Positions 22,058 through 33,722 of a stretch of DNA of 64,000 nucleotides are shown one piece after another. Every line of letters starts with the position of its first letter. Within the stretch, counting starts at the first letter, position 1. The notes under the pieces were generated by a model. The model was not told the origin of the DNA. It did not search any database and was given only the letters and a program-made list of their open reading frames with translations. Location of the stretch: assembly GCA_037176705.1 (NCBI GenBank), contig CM073907.1, forward strand, positions 10,881,001-10,945,000, read 5' to 3'. The stretch comes from Molossus alvarezi. Its lineage: Eukaryota; Chordata; Mammalia; Chiroptera; Molossidae. The translations under genes were made by a program, and so were the position numbers.

Positions 22058-22283
22058 GGCCCGGCCGGTGTGGCTCAGTGGTTGAGCATCGACCCAGGCA
22101 CCAAGAGGTCATTGGTTCGGTTTCTGGTCAGGACACATGCCCGGGTTGTGGGCCTGATCCCCAGTAGGGGGCATGCAGGAGGTGGCCAATCGATGTTCTC
22201 TCTCATCGATGTTTCTCTCCCTCTCTCTCCCTTTCCCTTCCTCTCTCTCTAAAATTCAATAAAGAAAAAAAATTTTTTTTTTA
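22058..22283 (+). mobile_element. Ves-type SINE (short subtype) in GAT repeat, CTCF-like core
   Basis: Head ggcccggccggtgtggctca, B box ttggttcggtttctggtc, ctgatccccagtaggggg, CT tract, taaaattcaataaag, A/T tail. Inserted into the GAT repeat. The stretch ccagtagggggc at 22161-22172 matches the CTCF core exactly. Confidence 0.95.
22161..22174 (+). promoter_or_regulatory. CTCF-like core motif in SINE
   Basis: ccagtagggggcat fits the core pattern CCASYAGRKGGC at all twelve positions. Motif match only; occupancy unknown. Confidence 0.45.
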
Positions 22284-22295
22284 AAGATGATGATG

Positions 22296-22546
22296 CCCTG
22301 GCTAGTTTGGCTTAGCAGTTAGAGTATCAGCCTGCAGACCAGAGAGTCCCAGGTTCAGTTCCTACTAAGGACACATACCTCAGTTGCAGTTTGTCCCCGG
22401 CCCTGGTTGGGGTCGTGTGGGTGGCAACCAGTAGATGTGTCTCTTTCACATCGATGTTTCTCTCTCTCTCTCCTTCTCCTTCTCTCCCTCCTGCTCTACC
22501 TGAAGATGAATTTTTAAAAAAATGTCCTCAGGTGAGGATAAAAAAA
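22296..22546 (+). mobile_element. Ves-type SINE (long subtype) in GAT repeat
   Basis: Head ccctggctagtttggcttag, body, cctcaggtgaggat, A tail. The 12-mer aagatgatgatg flanks it at 22284-22295 and 22547-22558, a perfect duplication taken from the microsatellite. Confidence 0.95.
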
Positions 22547-22609
22547 AGATGATGATGATGGTGATAAAGATGATGATGATGATGATAGTGATAAAGATGA
22601 TGATGATGA

Positions 22610-22936
22610 GTGTCTAGTACTTGCAACACACGTTCCAGTTTTGAAGGCACTTTGAAACCCAGCATCCCTCCGCTCCCCCACCCATCCTCAGAGCCACCCT
22701 GGGGAGTGTTTCTCTCCCTCTTTCATGAGTGATTGCATCATTAACAAATGGTAGGACCACCCAGGGCTCCTGAGGGCCCTTCCGGTTTCTGAAAAAAATC
22801 CCTCTGCTGTATCTGGTTTTCATACATGAAGAGAGTATTTCAGGAACATTTATAGCAAGAGTTGTGAACGCATAGAGAGCTCAGTACATGGGAAAGAAAG
22901 TCATCTTTTTTTAGAAGACCAAAAAGAAGTATTATT
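22610..22936. other. Unassigned sequence
   Basis: No recognised feature. Confidence 0.45.
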
Positions 22937-23102
22937 TCTTTTTTACTGTTTGATTGATTGGAGGGAGAAACATCGATGCGTTGTCCCACTTATTTATGCA
23001 TTCATTGATTGATTCCTGTGTGTGCCCCGACTGGGACTCGAACCCCAAACCTTTTGGTGGATAGGGACAACACTCTAACCAACTGAGCCACCCAGCCAGG
23101 GC
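22937..23102 (-). mobile_element. Ves-type SINE (third subtype), antisense
   Basis: ggagggagaaacatcgatgc, cacttatttatgcattcatt, ctgggactcgaaccccaaac, gagccacccagccagggc. The GA tract is short. Confidence 0.92.
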
Positions 23103-23224
23103 AGGACTTATTTTTTAATGAGGCTTATTTTTAACATCACGCAAGAAGTTAGTCATCACATGACTGATGTTCTTCAAAGTAGGGTATTTAAAAATGTTTG
23201 GAAGTTCCATTTGTAATGAAAGAA

Positions 23225-23447
23225 GGGGAAAAAATTAAGCGAGATCTATATATGCACCACATAGACACAGACAACAGTGTGATGATAGGCAGAAGGACAG
23301 GGGACAGAGGGGAGGTGGAGGTGGGGGGGATAGGGACTTTGGGGTGATGGGATCACAATGCAGTGTGCAGATGATGTTTTATAGAGTTATACACTTAAAA
23401 CCTGTATGGTTTTGCAAACCAATGTCACCCCAATAAATTCAATAAGA
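23225..23447 (+). mobile_element. LINE-1 3' untranslated end
   Basis: Sense L1 3' UTR: gacacagacaacagtgtgat, G-rich stretch at 23300-23330, agatgatgttttatagagtt, ttatacacttaaaacctgta, tgtcaccccaataaattcaa. It ends at the expected polyadenylation site without a long A tail. Confidence 0.85.
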
Positions 23448-23489
23448 GATTGGAGAAACTAGAATGTTTGGAAGGCTACACATCGATTC

Positions 23490-23720
23490 AGTGATGATGA
23501 CAAAATACACGTGATGATAGCTAATGGGCATTAGGAACTTACTCCGTGCGCCGTCTCTGGGTCATCCCACTCGGTTCTCACAACGCACCTGCGAGGCTGG
23601 TGCCAGGGTCACCTTGCAGACGGGGAACTGAGGCCCAGAGAGGACGCTGAAAGTAAGTTTCCCACACAGAGATCGCAAGGTTGCGCTGACTTCTCCCTGG
23701 TGGTTACGACTCTTGGCTGG
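23490..23720 (-). mobile_element. MIR, nearly complete, antisense
   Basis: gcattaggaacttactccgt, tctcacaacgcacctgcgag, ggggaactgaggcccagaga: the ordered MIR core and tail read antisense. Confidence 0.82.
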
Positions 23721-24386
23721 GACTCAGAGCCTGGCCCGTTTGGTTTTAAACCCTGAGCTGTGGCTACACCGACCCCTCCTCCCTCCCCACTGGGCTGCGG
23801 GAAGAAAACAGACAGGAAACAGTGGCAAACACAGGCAGCTTAGAAGATGCGGAACATCAAAGGGCCACCACATCTGGCGCAGAGAAGAGCACATCAGACG
23901 GTGGCACGTGGCTACTTGGAAGCGTGTGCAGGGGCAACCCATCCCCTTGGCGGAATATTCTGGCAAGAGCCTGGGTTTGTGTTTCGACTCAGAGGTGGCT
24001 GCTTGTCTGCGGTTACATCATGGCTCATTGACCTGGGCTCGGAGAGGTCTTTTTTGGTTCCAGAATGAAAAGAGCCATTCGAACGAAACTTTCATTCATT
24101 CCTGGGCCCACCTGCCCATCAAGTCTGAGGGGCTGACCTGCCATGGGTCCCTCTGTGCCCAGTGGCCACAGACACATTGTTGTTCTCCACCAATGTCTCC
24201 CTTCATCCTTCTGCAGGGATACGTTTAGACTGTGATTTCCCACCCTCTCTACTAAGACTGTTAGAAATACCCTTGCTTCTCCCAATTCTTCATACTTTCG
24301 TCCATGGAAGGGGGGGCGGTTAACAGGCACATTGAAATAGCTCAATATTTGATTTTTAGCTTTATAACTTACCAAAAAGCCACCTG
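23721..24386. other. Unassigned GC-moderate sequence
   Basis: A 171-codon plus frame starting at 23713 and overlapping frames have no recognisable family and begin inside the MIR. Confidence 0.4.
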
Positions 24387-24415
24387 TTTTTTGTTTTGTT
24401 TTGTTTTGTTTTTTA
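24387..24415. repeat. (GTTTT)n
   Basis: Five GTTTT units. Confidence 0.9.
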
Positions 24416-24426
24416 ATGCAAGTTTA

Positions 24427-24586
24427 GCCCTAGCTGGAGTGGGTTGCAGGCTCAATCCCTGGCAAGGGCGTGCAGGAGGCAGCCAATCCATGTTGTGCTC
24501 TCACATTGATGTTTCTATCTCTCTCTCCCTTCCTCTCTCTCTGAAAATCAATAAACTAGTCTTAAAAAAATAAATAATAAATAATA
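24427..24586 (+). mobile_element. Ves-type SINE, internally deleted
   Basis: gccctagctggagtggg then a jump to the B box (gcaggctcaatccctggc) and body; ends ctgaaaatcaataaac and a TAA-rich tail. Flanked by caagttta at 24419-24426 and 24587-24594. The A-box region is lost. Confidence 0.9.
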
Positions 24587-24683
24587 CAAGTTTAACAATC
24601 ATTTGTTTCTAGAGAATCAGCATTTCTCTGGGGGACTAAACCATTTTAGAATAATGATAGTACATTTAAAACTATACAATGTC

Positions 24684-24940
24684 GCCCTGGCCGGTTTGGC
24701 TCAGCAGTTGAAGTGTTGGCCTGCGGTCCAGAGAAACCCGGGTTTGGTTTCCGCTAAGGGCACGTACCTCGGTTGCAGTTTGTCCCTGGCCCTGGTTGGG
24801 TTGTGTGGGTGGCAGCCACTCGATGTGTCCCTTTCACCTCAATGTTTTGTTTTTTTTTCTCTCTCTCTCTCCCTCCCACTCTATCTGAAAAAAAAAAAGG
24901 AAAAATGTCCTCGGGTGAGGATTAAAGAAAAAAAAACAAA
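24684..24940 (+). mobile_element. Young Ves-type SINE, perfect 16-bp target duplication
   Basis: Head gccctggccggtttggctca, full long-subtype body, tcctcgggtgaggatt and A-rich tail. The 16-mer aaaactatacaatgtc is unchanged at 24668-24683 and 24941-24956. Confidence 0.97.
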
Positions 24941-25119
24941 AAAACTATACAATGTCTAAATGACCAAACAACTATCAGATCAAAAACGCATTTGGTTAAA
25001 AGTAAAAGATGACAACTTTTAAGACAGCGATATAAAAATAAATTCTATTGAATTATTTAAACACGGCAAGTTCACTGAGCCCTTCCAAATTGATACTTAT
25101 TCAAGAACAGTAATGTTTT

Positions 25120-25359
25120 GCCCTGGCCGATTTAGCTCAGTGGTTAGAGCGTTGGCCTGCGGTCCGGAGAGACCCGGGTTCGGTTCCCGCTAAGGGCACG
25201 TACCTCGGTTATAGTTTGTCCCCGGCCCTGGTTGGTCGTGCGGGTGGCAGCCACTCGATGTGTCCCTTTCACATCGATGTTTCTCTCTCTCTCTCTTCGT
25301 CCCACTCTATCTGAACAAAAAAATGGAAAAAATGTTCTCAGGTGAGGATAAAAAACAAA
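25120..25359 (+). mobile_element. Ves-type SINE (long subtype)
   Basis: Head gccctggccgatttagctca, B box cccgggttcggttcccgct, tctcaggtgaggataaaaa. Flanks aacagtaatgttt and aacaataacattt. Confidence 0.96.
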
Positions 25360-25372
25360 AACAATAACATTT

Positions 25373-25727
25373 CAAGGAAGAGTATTTCCTGACCTGGAAA
25401 ATGTTGGGTGATGCAACAGGGAAGAACCCTCTGTGCAAGGCATCAGGATGGTCCATTGGCTTTTAAGTGGTTAATTAACGAGAAACATCGGCACCTCTTG
25501 TCCATGAAACAGCGGACTCCCTGGCACAGGTGTCCCTGTGTGCGTGTGTGCCCATGTGCCTGAGAGTTGGGGAATGTGCCAGGCGCACTTTTGATGATGT
25601 ATCTCAGGCCAAGCTCCCCTCACCATGCCTCCCCCTTGGGAGAGCCTTGCTCTTTGCAAAGACCGCTGGGGTGGGTCCATTTTAATCTCTTGGGAAAGAG
25701 CTATATCCATCTTCACCCCAATCACTG
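25373..25727. other. Unassigned sequence
   Basis: No recognised feature. Confidence 0.45.
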
Positions 25728-26020
25728 GTGTGTCCCTCCTTATCCACAGGGGACATATTCCAAGACCACAGTGGATGCCTGAAACCACAGAGTGTACCAA
25801 ACCCTAAACATACTATGCTTTCCCTATACATACACACCTATAATACAATTTAATTCATAAATCAGGCACAGTCAGAGATTACCAATAACTCATAATAAAA
25901 TAGAACGGTTATAACAATACACTGTCGTAAAAATTCAGTGAATGCAGACTCTTCCTCTGTCTCCGGTAATTTTTGTATTGTTCGGCCCAAAGCTGATCCT
26001 GAATTGGTATAACCATCCGC
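25728..26020 (+). mobile_element. Tigger-type DNA transposon relic (TcMar)
   Basis: gtccctccttatccacaggg, attccaagaccacagtggat, gcctgaaaccacagagtgta and taataaaatagaacggttat are the known order of a non-autonomous Tigger-class element. The far terminal repeat is missing or too diverged to place. Confidence 0.75.
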
Positions 26021-26356
26021 CCTTGCTGTAAATGGTTTGGCCTAACTTGTTTCAGGGGGATCGCTTGCTGAAGTCTTCCCACAGGCTCCGTGGTTGCTGG
26101 CCTCCCACGTTGTCATCAGTGGCAACACGTGTTCCCTTTGCGTCCTCCACCCACAGCTGTGATGTCTTTTCCTTTGGAACCTTTGCTGTTGCAGGTGCGA
26201 CCGCAAAACTCGCGTGAATTTCCTCTTCCTGCTTCACCGTTTTGCAGGGGGAACCCTCATTCTTACCCTGGATCTCAACGACCTCGTCCGGAGATCCAAA
26301 ATGTCATTTTGTTTTACAAACTGAGATTTGCTAAATGTACTAGGTACTTTGGCTCG
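26021..26356. other. Unassigned sequence
   Basis: May be a continuation of the Tigger element, but I cannot align it. Confidence 0.35.
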
Positions 26357-26800
26357 TGACAGAGACCCAACTCAAACTGGGTTAAACATCAAAAGGGAAG
26401 TTCACCCAATTAAAAAGCCCAGGAGGGGTACTTAGTCCAAGCTCAGCTTCATCCCGGACCACAGATGGTGACTTCAGATCCCTCTGTGGCCAGTAAGACA
26501 CCCCGATTAACAGCACCAGCAGAAAGCACCCTCTTTTCAAATTAGGTGTGTGTGCATTCCCCAAAGGAACTCTTTTGGCCCTTGTCTAGGTCATGTGTTC
26601 ATCCCAGACCAATCACTGTGCCCAGAGGAAGTGGTCCTTTGATTGGCTAAGACTGAGTCACACTTCTACTCCTGACCAATCACCGTGTCTGGCCTGGGTC
26701 CCACGCCCATCTTTTTGGAGGGAGATGAGAGTCCTGTTATTGATAGGCCAAAAATTGAGGCAGGGATGTTCTCCACAGTAAGGGGTGCTGGGCAGAGGCC
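26357..26800 (+). mobile_element. Old mammalian interspersed repeat (class uncertain)
   Basis: acagagacccaactcaaact and ctgggttaaacatcaaaagg at the start, then gaccaatcactgtgcccaga and ttgattggctaagactgagt, are the order of a common placental repeat. I recall the sequence but not its Repbase name. Confidence 0.55.
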
Positions 26801-26984
26801 CCCCACTACACTTAGGGCCTCCTTCTTCAGGAATTTATTAGGGAAGTTTTTCTGATGCAGCTACTGCACTTGGTAGCAGAAAAGTCACAGAAATTTCAGG
26901 AAAAGTTTGCAAATACTTTTAAGGAGCACATACGGAAATCTATCTGTCTCTGCTTTAGAGTCAAGGGAAAGGCCTTTCAAGAGT

Positions 26985-27190
26985 CCGGCCGGGGTGGCTC
27001 AGTGGTTGAGCATGACCCATGCACCAAGAGGTCGCCGGTTCGATTCCCGATTAAGGCACATGCCCAGGTTGTGGGCCTGATCCCCAATGGGGGGCATGCA
27101 GGAGGCGGCCAATCCATATTCCCTCTCATCGATGTTTCTATTCCTCTCTCCCTCTCCTCCTCTCTCTCTAAAATCAATAAAGAAAAAAAA
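26985..27190 (+). mobile_element. Ves-type SINE (short subtype)
   Basis: ccggccggggtggctcagtg, B box ccggttcgattcccgatt, tgatccccaatggggggc, taaaatcaataaag, A tail. Short flanking aagagt on both sides. Confidence 0.94.
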
Positions 27191-27196
27191 AAGAGT

Positions 27197-28389
27197 GCTA
27201 TGTATTTTTTTAAATAAATCCTAAAAGGAACAGAGCAAAAGCTCATCTCGGGTCTTTGCGGGTGAGATGAAATATAAACTGGGTGAAGAAACCACGAGAC
27301 TCTCTCGCTGGCTGTCATCCGAAGGGGGGGGTCTCGCGTGCGTCCACCCTGCCTCGGCGCCACCGCGGGCCACAGGGTCACAGCCAGGGACACTTGTGCC
27401 TCTGGGGACCTGTTAAGGACTTCTGCTTTTCGATCTTTCCTCGGCCTCTCACCGGCACTAAACACACATCTTTTTATCCCCATTTCCCCAGAAAGGTAGC
27501 ATACTCTCCTCTCCCCCAACGCAAATAGAAAACAGCACATTCTAGGAAGGCTCTCCCAGACCAATGTTTGTGCCCATGTCATGACTAAATGCTCCCGCTC
27601 CCAAACGGCTGCCCCTGCCCCTCTCCTTCATGACGGCTCTATTTCAGCAGCAGACCCTCCATAAATCCTCGGGGTCTTCTACTCTAAATAGGCCTCTTCT
27701 CAGGCCCAGGCTGGCCTCCTTGCCAGCCGGGTAAACACTCTCTGGCTCCCGGGGGAGGCTCTGACGTCCCCGACTGGGCCTGGGCAGTTATAGGATAATG
27801 GCAGCCAGCGCCAGAGGGGGCTGCGTCCTGCCCAGAGCAGGTGGGTGCCGTCCAACTGGGAGGGGTGCCCCAGGCAGGGTGGTTACGAGGCATTTATGGT
27901 ACTGAGACGGACCCCAGGCAAAACTGGGCAGATAGGGAGGCTTGCTTCTTTCTCCGGGTTTTTCCCTTGCCCATCCCATTCCCAAGCAGAGGCAGGCCTG
28001 TTGGAGGTCTTCACCGTTGGGACTTTTGCTCCCTGGAAGACTCCAAGCCTCTTTCTGGGGGAAGGAGACACTGCCAGCTCACTGGACAGGTCATGCTGGC
28101 GGTCCCCAAGCAGGAGGGGAAGAGAAAACAGTTTCTGAAGGGCAGGGAAGACTTTGGGGGGTCTCAGAGAAGCTGGACCTCTGTTGAGGTTCCCCAGAGC
28201 CAACAATGCTACTGAAACTGATGGGCATTCTTCAGGGACCGCCCCCCTTAAGTGAAGGGGCCACCAGGATGCTGCCGTGATGGACAGGAGCGTAGTGGCC
28301 TGGCCACCATGCCCTGGGGGACCCTGGTGGCCTCTCTGATCTTTGTGGGACAGCAGGAGGGAGCTCCAATTCTGCACTGGGGGAAATGT
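27197..28389. other. Unassigned GC-rich sequence
   Basis: Long overlapping frames on both strands (for example 27883-28500 minus) reflect GC content. No protein family seen, no CpG island, no repeat recognised. Confidence 0.4.
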
Positions 28390-29045
28390 CCCGTCAACTG
28401 CATCCATCACAGCGCTACAGACCTCTCTCCCCTGCATTACCCAATACTTCTGACCTGCCTCCCTGTGGTCCCTCTTGCCCCACCCCGGTCCAGCCTGCAC
28501 TCAGCAGCCTGAGTGGTCTTCCTGCCAGTGCCAAGGGCATCATGCTATTACCTGCTTCGAGCCCCCCAGCATCTTTTCCTAAAGTCTCCCCCTGGGCTAC
28601 AGGTGACCCAAGCTGGATCCCACCTGCCAGTCACCCCGCTGCACAGACTGCTCTCTCTCTCCCTAGATCATGCTGCCACAGACGCCACTGTCCTTCTAGT
28701 GGCTTGAGTGTGCCAAGCCATGTCCTCTCTTAGTCCCTGTCCCTGGCATGGTCCCCTCCCGACCTCAGCCGCCCCCTTCCCTTCACGTGAGGCTCACAGT
28801 AAAGTCCACCTCCTCCAGAAGGCCTCTGTGGTGACCCTGCTGAGACGAACCCTGCTAGTCGCTCCCCAGCACGTCACCCTGCTTTGCCGACTTCACCCAC
28901 GACCTTGAAATTCTGCCGATGCTCTGTTTCTTCTCCCGCCTCAGGCAGCAGAGACCTTGCTCACCTTGTCCACCTGCTGACTTCCCGGGGCCCAGCACAG
29001 AGCCTGGCACATAGTAGATGCTCAAGAAATACCCGGGGGGATGAA
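28390..29045 (+). mobile_element. LINE-2 3' part
   Basis: tccacctcctccagaaggcc followed by gccccagcacagagcctggc-like sequence (ggcccagcacagagcctggc) and acatagtagatgctcaagaa: the L2 3' end. The upstream 28395-28790 has weaker L2 ORF2-like order. A heavily diverged relic. Confidence 0.65.
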
Positions 29046-30164
29046 GGAATGCGTGGTGACCTCTTTCCCCAGAGACAGTGCGCAGGGATTTCAATGGGAG
29101 GAAATCTGGATCTGAGACTATGGGATACAGTCGTTTTTCAAGCGTGCGGTTCCCACAGGGCTGGTACCACTTTTCCTACCCACGGACGTGACAGAAAGAC
29201 CAGGGGAGGTTAGAACAGTCGAGAAGCTCCTTGCAGGGGTGGAAACATCTTCGAGCCATGGTCACCCCGCAAAGCCCCTTTGAATCCTGACAGCTTTGAG
29301 ACGATTAGGGGGGCAGAGAAGAAAGTGCCCCGTATGCTTCTCCTTTCTGAAACAGCCGTCTTAGGCTTCGTAGCATGAATGGTGTTAGCGGCTAATTAAG
29401 AAACCTTGACATCCGTCAAGACAGATATCATTGAAGTGGAGTCGGGGAGACTTCAGAAATCTATAATAAGCTTCAAGTCAAGGACTAAGAAAAGGTGCTG
29501 CTGATTGAACGCCTTCCCGGGGAAAACCGGGGACTTCGATCCGACAGGTCCTCCAGCCATTCGATAAGGTTGCAAGGCCAAGAGAGAAGCATTCGTTCGT
29601 GATTACAGGTGGAATTACTCAGAGCCCAGAAATGTTGTTAGAGTATCGAGCAAAGCTGGGGCACCCCCTGGGTTAGTAAATTGCTAAACTGCGCTTGAAA
29701 AACTCCATCCAAGGAGTGACCATTAGCGTTGGCGCCTCAGTAGTAACAGACCCGGTGGGAAAATCAGAGGGCAGTCCTGAAACGTGACATGTTCTATAAA
29801 GTCCTTTCAGATGCCATCTCGTCTGGTACTGGGGACATAATCAAAATCGTAGCTCTATCTAGATCACTGGTTGAAAACAATAACATAAAATATCCGTCAA
29901 GCTAGGTGTCAAAACCAACCTATTCCCTACCCCTTATCCCCAGTTCTAACAGGGGATTGCTCTGGGTGAGGGTTGGAGGTGGGAAGGAAATCCCTTGGGG
30001 GGACTGGGGGTGCAAGACCGATGTGCAGCCTAAAAAAGTCCCCGAGGTGATTCTTGTGCACTCTCCTGGGGATCATGACCCACCACGAAGTCACTGAACT
30101 CATCATTGTACTGAACTTACGTTTGATTGATCGATTGACTTAATTTTTTGAACTTAACATTTTA
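29046..30164. other. Unassigned sequence
   Basis: About 1.1 kb without a recognised repeat, the longest such stretch in this third of the window. No coding signal. Confidence 0.45.
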
Positions 30165-30384
30165 AAAAGTGGATCTGATGGAAAGCAAATCAGGGGTTCG
30201 CTGGAGTAGGAGGGAATTGATTGTAAATGGACAGGGGGGACATTTCTAGGGCAATGGGAGTTTTCAAACTGAAAAAAGGTGACATAACTATATACACGTA
30301 CTAAAACGTATCCAACTGTACACTTACAATGGGTGCATTTAACAGTGTATCAATTACACCTCAACAAAGCCGTTAAAAAAAAAA
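30165..30384 (+). mobile_element. LINE-1 3' untranslated end
   Basis: Sense: ccaactgtacacttacaatg, agtgtatcaattacacctca, caaagccgtt then an A run. A typical L1M 3' UTR and tail. Confidence 0.8.
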
Positions 30385-30439
30385 ATGGATCGACCCAAAT
30401 TGTACGTGTAGATAAAACATTTGGGACAAGGTGTCCAAA

Positions 30440-30880
30440 CCAAATTCCCTTCTCCACCCACCTTCCCCAGCCCTCCCTGTGATCCCAGTGAGTGGGGTCA
30501 GATTCACCAGGGCCTGGGCGTCTGACGCCTTTGGCTACTTCTCCCTCGTGACCTACATCTGACCAGTTCCACCTCTCCGATATCTCCTGAATCTGTGCAC
30601 TTCTCCCCATCCCTGAAGCCACTGGATGTCATGGTTTTTCCTGGAAGGTGGTCGTCTCCTCCTAATGATGTCCCTGCCCTCGCCTCCCAGTGCACTTTCT
30701 CCTCTACCTCCAGGATGAAGTTCCTCAAACAGGTCCCCATAGTCCTCAGGCCACAACTGCAGCTCCTCCGTAGGACATGGCTTACAAGACCTCCCATGAC
30801 CTAGCATCTGTTTATTTCTCCAGCCTTATCTCTCTGCAAACCAAACTCTAAGTCAAATTGACCTACTTATCTTTATGCCT
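30440..30880 (+). mobile_element. LINE-2 fragment
   Basis: gcttacaagacctcccatga, cctagcatctgtttatttct and ccagccttatctctctgcaa follow L2 order in a C/T-rich diverged body. Confidence 0.6.
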
Positions 30881-31019
30881 TGAAACAAGATAAGCTTCCC
30901 TCCACTCCTTTGCTCACAACTTTCTCTCCACCCAGTCATCACCCTGAGGGAGGCGGCTGGTTGCTTCCCAGTCCTCCCCTTCTTCCTTGCTAACAACCCT
31001 GACTGTACCTTGGCATGTT

Positions 31020-31640
31020 GCCATCGAGTTAAGCCCCTCATTCCCTAGCCTCCCTTGCAGCTATGTGGAACAACGTGATCCATTTTTTAAAATATATTTT
31101 TTCTTTATTGATTCTAGAGAGAGAGGAAAGGAGAGAGAGAGAGATAGAAACATTGATGAGAGAGAACATCGATTGGCCGCCTCCTGCATGCCCCCCACTG
31201 GGGATTGGACCCATAACCTGGGCATGTGCCCTGACTGGGAATCTAACTGGTGACCTCTTGGTGCGTGGGTCGATGCTCAACCACTGAGCCACACCAGCTG
31301 GGCCAAAGTGATCAATTTTGATCAATGGGGAAAGTATGGTTTATCAAGAAGCCTCCTTAAAGAGAAGACTGTCCTTCCTTTCCTTCCACCTTTATGCTGC
31401 CTGGAATATAGCCATATGGCTGGAGCTCCTGCAGCCATCTTGGACCAAGAGGTCATGCATGTCAGTGCAACAAGATAGAAGGACTTTAGGTTGCTGACAC
31501 TTAGAGTTTCCTTATCACCTCTGGGTTTTGTGTATGTGTGAGAGAAATTAACTTCTCCCTGTGTCAGCAGCTATTTTTGGATCTTTGTTACTTGTAGACA
31601 GACAAGATCTTAATTTATATAAAGAGTGCTTTCAAACACC
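31020..31640 (+). mobile_element. Old LTR-like repeat (MaLR-type?), split by a SINE
   Basis: Before the SINE: gttgccatcgagttaagccc and ctcccttgcagctatgtgga. After it: tctccttaaag-like start, gccatcttggaccaagaggt, agatagaaggactttaggtt, gagagaaattaacttctccc and ctttgttacttgtagacaga. This is the known order of a widespread placental repeat that I believe is LTR-derived. Confidence 0.55.
31087..31304 (-). mobile_element. Ves-type SINE (short subtype), antisense
   Basis: ttctttattgattctagaga, tgccccccactggggattgg, gagccacaccagctgggc. Flanked by cgtgatccatttt and agtgatcaatttt. Confidence 0.95.
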
Positions 31641-31654
31641 ATTGTAACTGACTG

Positions 31655-31790
31655 ACCTGAGCTGTCACCTACTCTGGGAAGCAATTCTGGTCTCCCAGGG
31701 GCAGGTCAGATGCCCCTTCTCTGGCCTGCTGCCCATCATGGCACTGTTACAGATCACATCTGTCCACATTTTCCCACCATCACCAATTCC
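31655..31790 (+). mobile_element. LINE-2 3' fragment (weak)
   Basis: tcacctactctgggaagcaa and gccccttctctggcctgctg resemble the L2 3' end. Confidence 0.4.
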
Positions 31791-32570
31791 CCAGAGGAGC
31801 ACCAGGCCTGACACCGCGCAGTCTCACTACGTTCGCTGGATAAGAAGATGCGCTGAACACCCACGTGATTCTCCAGAGAGACAACCATGCTGTGACTTTG
31901 AAAGGGAGCCAAGTGAGCAATTATTTTCGTTTTATATTAACTCCACCTCTCTGGATTTTTCTGTAAACGACAGGTGTGGATAGATTACGTACATCAATAA
32001 TTGTCACGAAAACAATCAAAACTTCACTTGCAATATTAAGAAACATGAGCCATGCTCTGGAATTGGTGAGAGGTTAGATAAATCAAAATCTTTCTATCTG
32101 AGTACCTGAGGACATGCTAAAAGAGTGACCGACCCAAGAGGAACATATCAAGATGAAGAGAGAAAGTGGATGATTACCCTATGGCAATAACTTGAGAAAA
32201 CTCGGAATAAATATTCAGACTCGTACACTGCTTTAAAATAGGTCCCTATCTAGTTACAGATGCCACCTACCTGAAGACACGCTAGGCATACAAATCTCAG
32301 GATGCCTGATTGGATTTTAAAACTAGGTTTGTGGTTTCATAATCCAACAAACTAGGAGAACCTTCGTGGAGATTCAAGGCCAAGAGCATCTAAGGTAGGG
32401 GGAGGGATTCAAAACAAGAGCAATTCTGAAATAATACTGAAGGCTGAATCGGAGACAGGTTGGAGAGAGGGAGAAAAAAACACCATGGAGAAGACACAAA
32501 TTCTCAGAATTAAAATCACCAGCTCCAAAACTGTTCTGTGTATTGCTACAATTCAAAAGCCTCAGATGTT
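31791..32570. other. Unassigned sequence
   Basis: No recognised repeat or gene. Confidence 0.45.
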
Positions 32571-32800
32571 GGCCCAGCTGGTGTGGCTCAGTGGCTGAGC
32601 GTCGACCCATGCACCAAGAGGTCACCGGTTCAATTCCCAGTCAGGGCACATGCCCAGGTTGTGGGCCTGATCCCAGGTTGTGATCCCCAGTAGGGGACAT
32701 GCAGGAGGCGGCCAATCGATGTTCTCTCTCATCGATGTTTCTCTCTCTCTCCCCCTCTCCCTTCCTCTCTCTCTAAAATCAATAATGAAAAAAAAAATGT
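32571..32800 (+). mobile_element. Ves-type SINE (short subtype) with small internal duplication
   Basis: Head ggcccagctggtgtggctca, B box ccggttcaattcccagtc, CT tract, taaaatcaataatg, A tail. The body repeats ccaggttgtg (two copies within 32653-32683), an insertion not seen in the other copies. Flanks aaagcctcagatgtt and aaagcctccgacatc. Confidence 0.94.
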
Positions 32801-32810
32801 TAAAGCCTCC

Positions 32811-33722
32811 GACATCAAATGGTGGTTACACTAACAGGGACATCATCTGGAAGTGCCTGTTGGTACTGACTTGCAGCTGGGTTACCTGGGAAAGAAGTTT
32901 TTGCTCCTTACAGAATTTCAGCACAGTGGCGAGAGCACGCGTGGATGCCGCACACATGAGCATCGGCTGTGATATTACACTGGGCTTCGACTTTGATGGG
33001 GTGGAGGAGGGGGTCAGCAGCAGGGCACTGAGCTGGGAGGCTATCAGCAATTTAGCGTCTTATTTCAAGTGGGAACGTAAATACCACACCCTCAGGTGCC
33101 CAGGATGGTGCTCTGGGCCACGCTGGGCTCTGTATTCCCAATTGACCCACCCTGATTACTGGACCGCTTTTCCTCCCTCCCCATCCCTTTCACTTCTGCG
33201 ACTCTCTAAGCGGCAGGGTTGTTTTGGAAGGGTTGGCAGAGCAGATGCAAGGGTGCAAGGGTGTGACTAGCAGCCCTGTTTGCTGAAAACACCAGGGAAG
33301 CTGTTTAGGCACTAATCTCTCCCATTCCGGGGCTCCGAGGACACCAATATGCAGCTCCAGACTGAAGTTTCAAAGATTCACTAGTTCAGTGGTAATTTGC
33401 TCCGGGTGCCGGGCAGGGGGGGCTCGAGAGGCAGCTGTGGGAGTCATTTACCTGACACTTTCTCTGGTCCCCAACTATTGAAAACATCCATTTTAAAAGG
33501 CTGGTGAGATTGGGCAGACTCGGTTCAGGGTACATATGCCACAAAAGCTTTAAAGTGTCATCTTGAATGCTCCTGATTCTTGGTGGTGACTGCTACTTCG
33601 GTCAGGCTTATAGAAACCAGCAAGTCCACACCCTTCACCTATGTGGACTCCTGAGGAGAAAATGCTGCAAAATCAGTGAAAAGCTTCAGTTTATAAGCAT
33701 CACAGATACATACGTACTTTTA
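32811..33722. other. Unassigned sequence
   Basis: No recognised repeat. A 196-codon frame that starts in the SINE at 32680 and runs to 33270 is not a credible gene. Confidence 0.45.

Larger units (their letters stand above)
21999..22609. repeat. (GAT)n microsatellite, split by two SINEs
   Basis: GAT/GGT repeat at 21999-22055, 22286-22295 and 22547-22609. The pieces are interrupted by SINEs at 22058-22283 and 22296-22546. They share the same unit and phase style (tgatgatgatg with gataaagat and gataaaaat breaks), so they were one array before the insertions. Confidence 0.9.
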
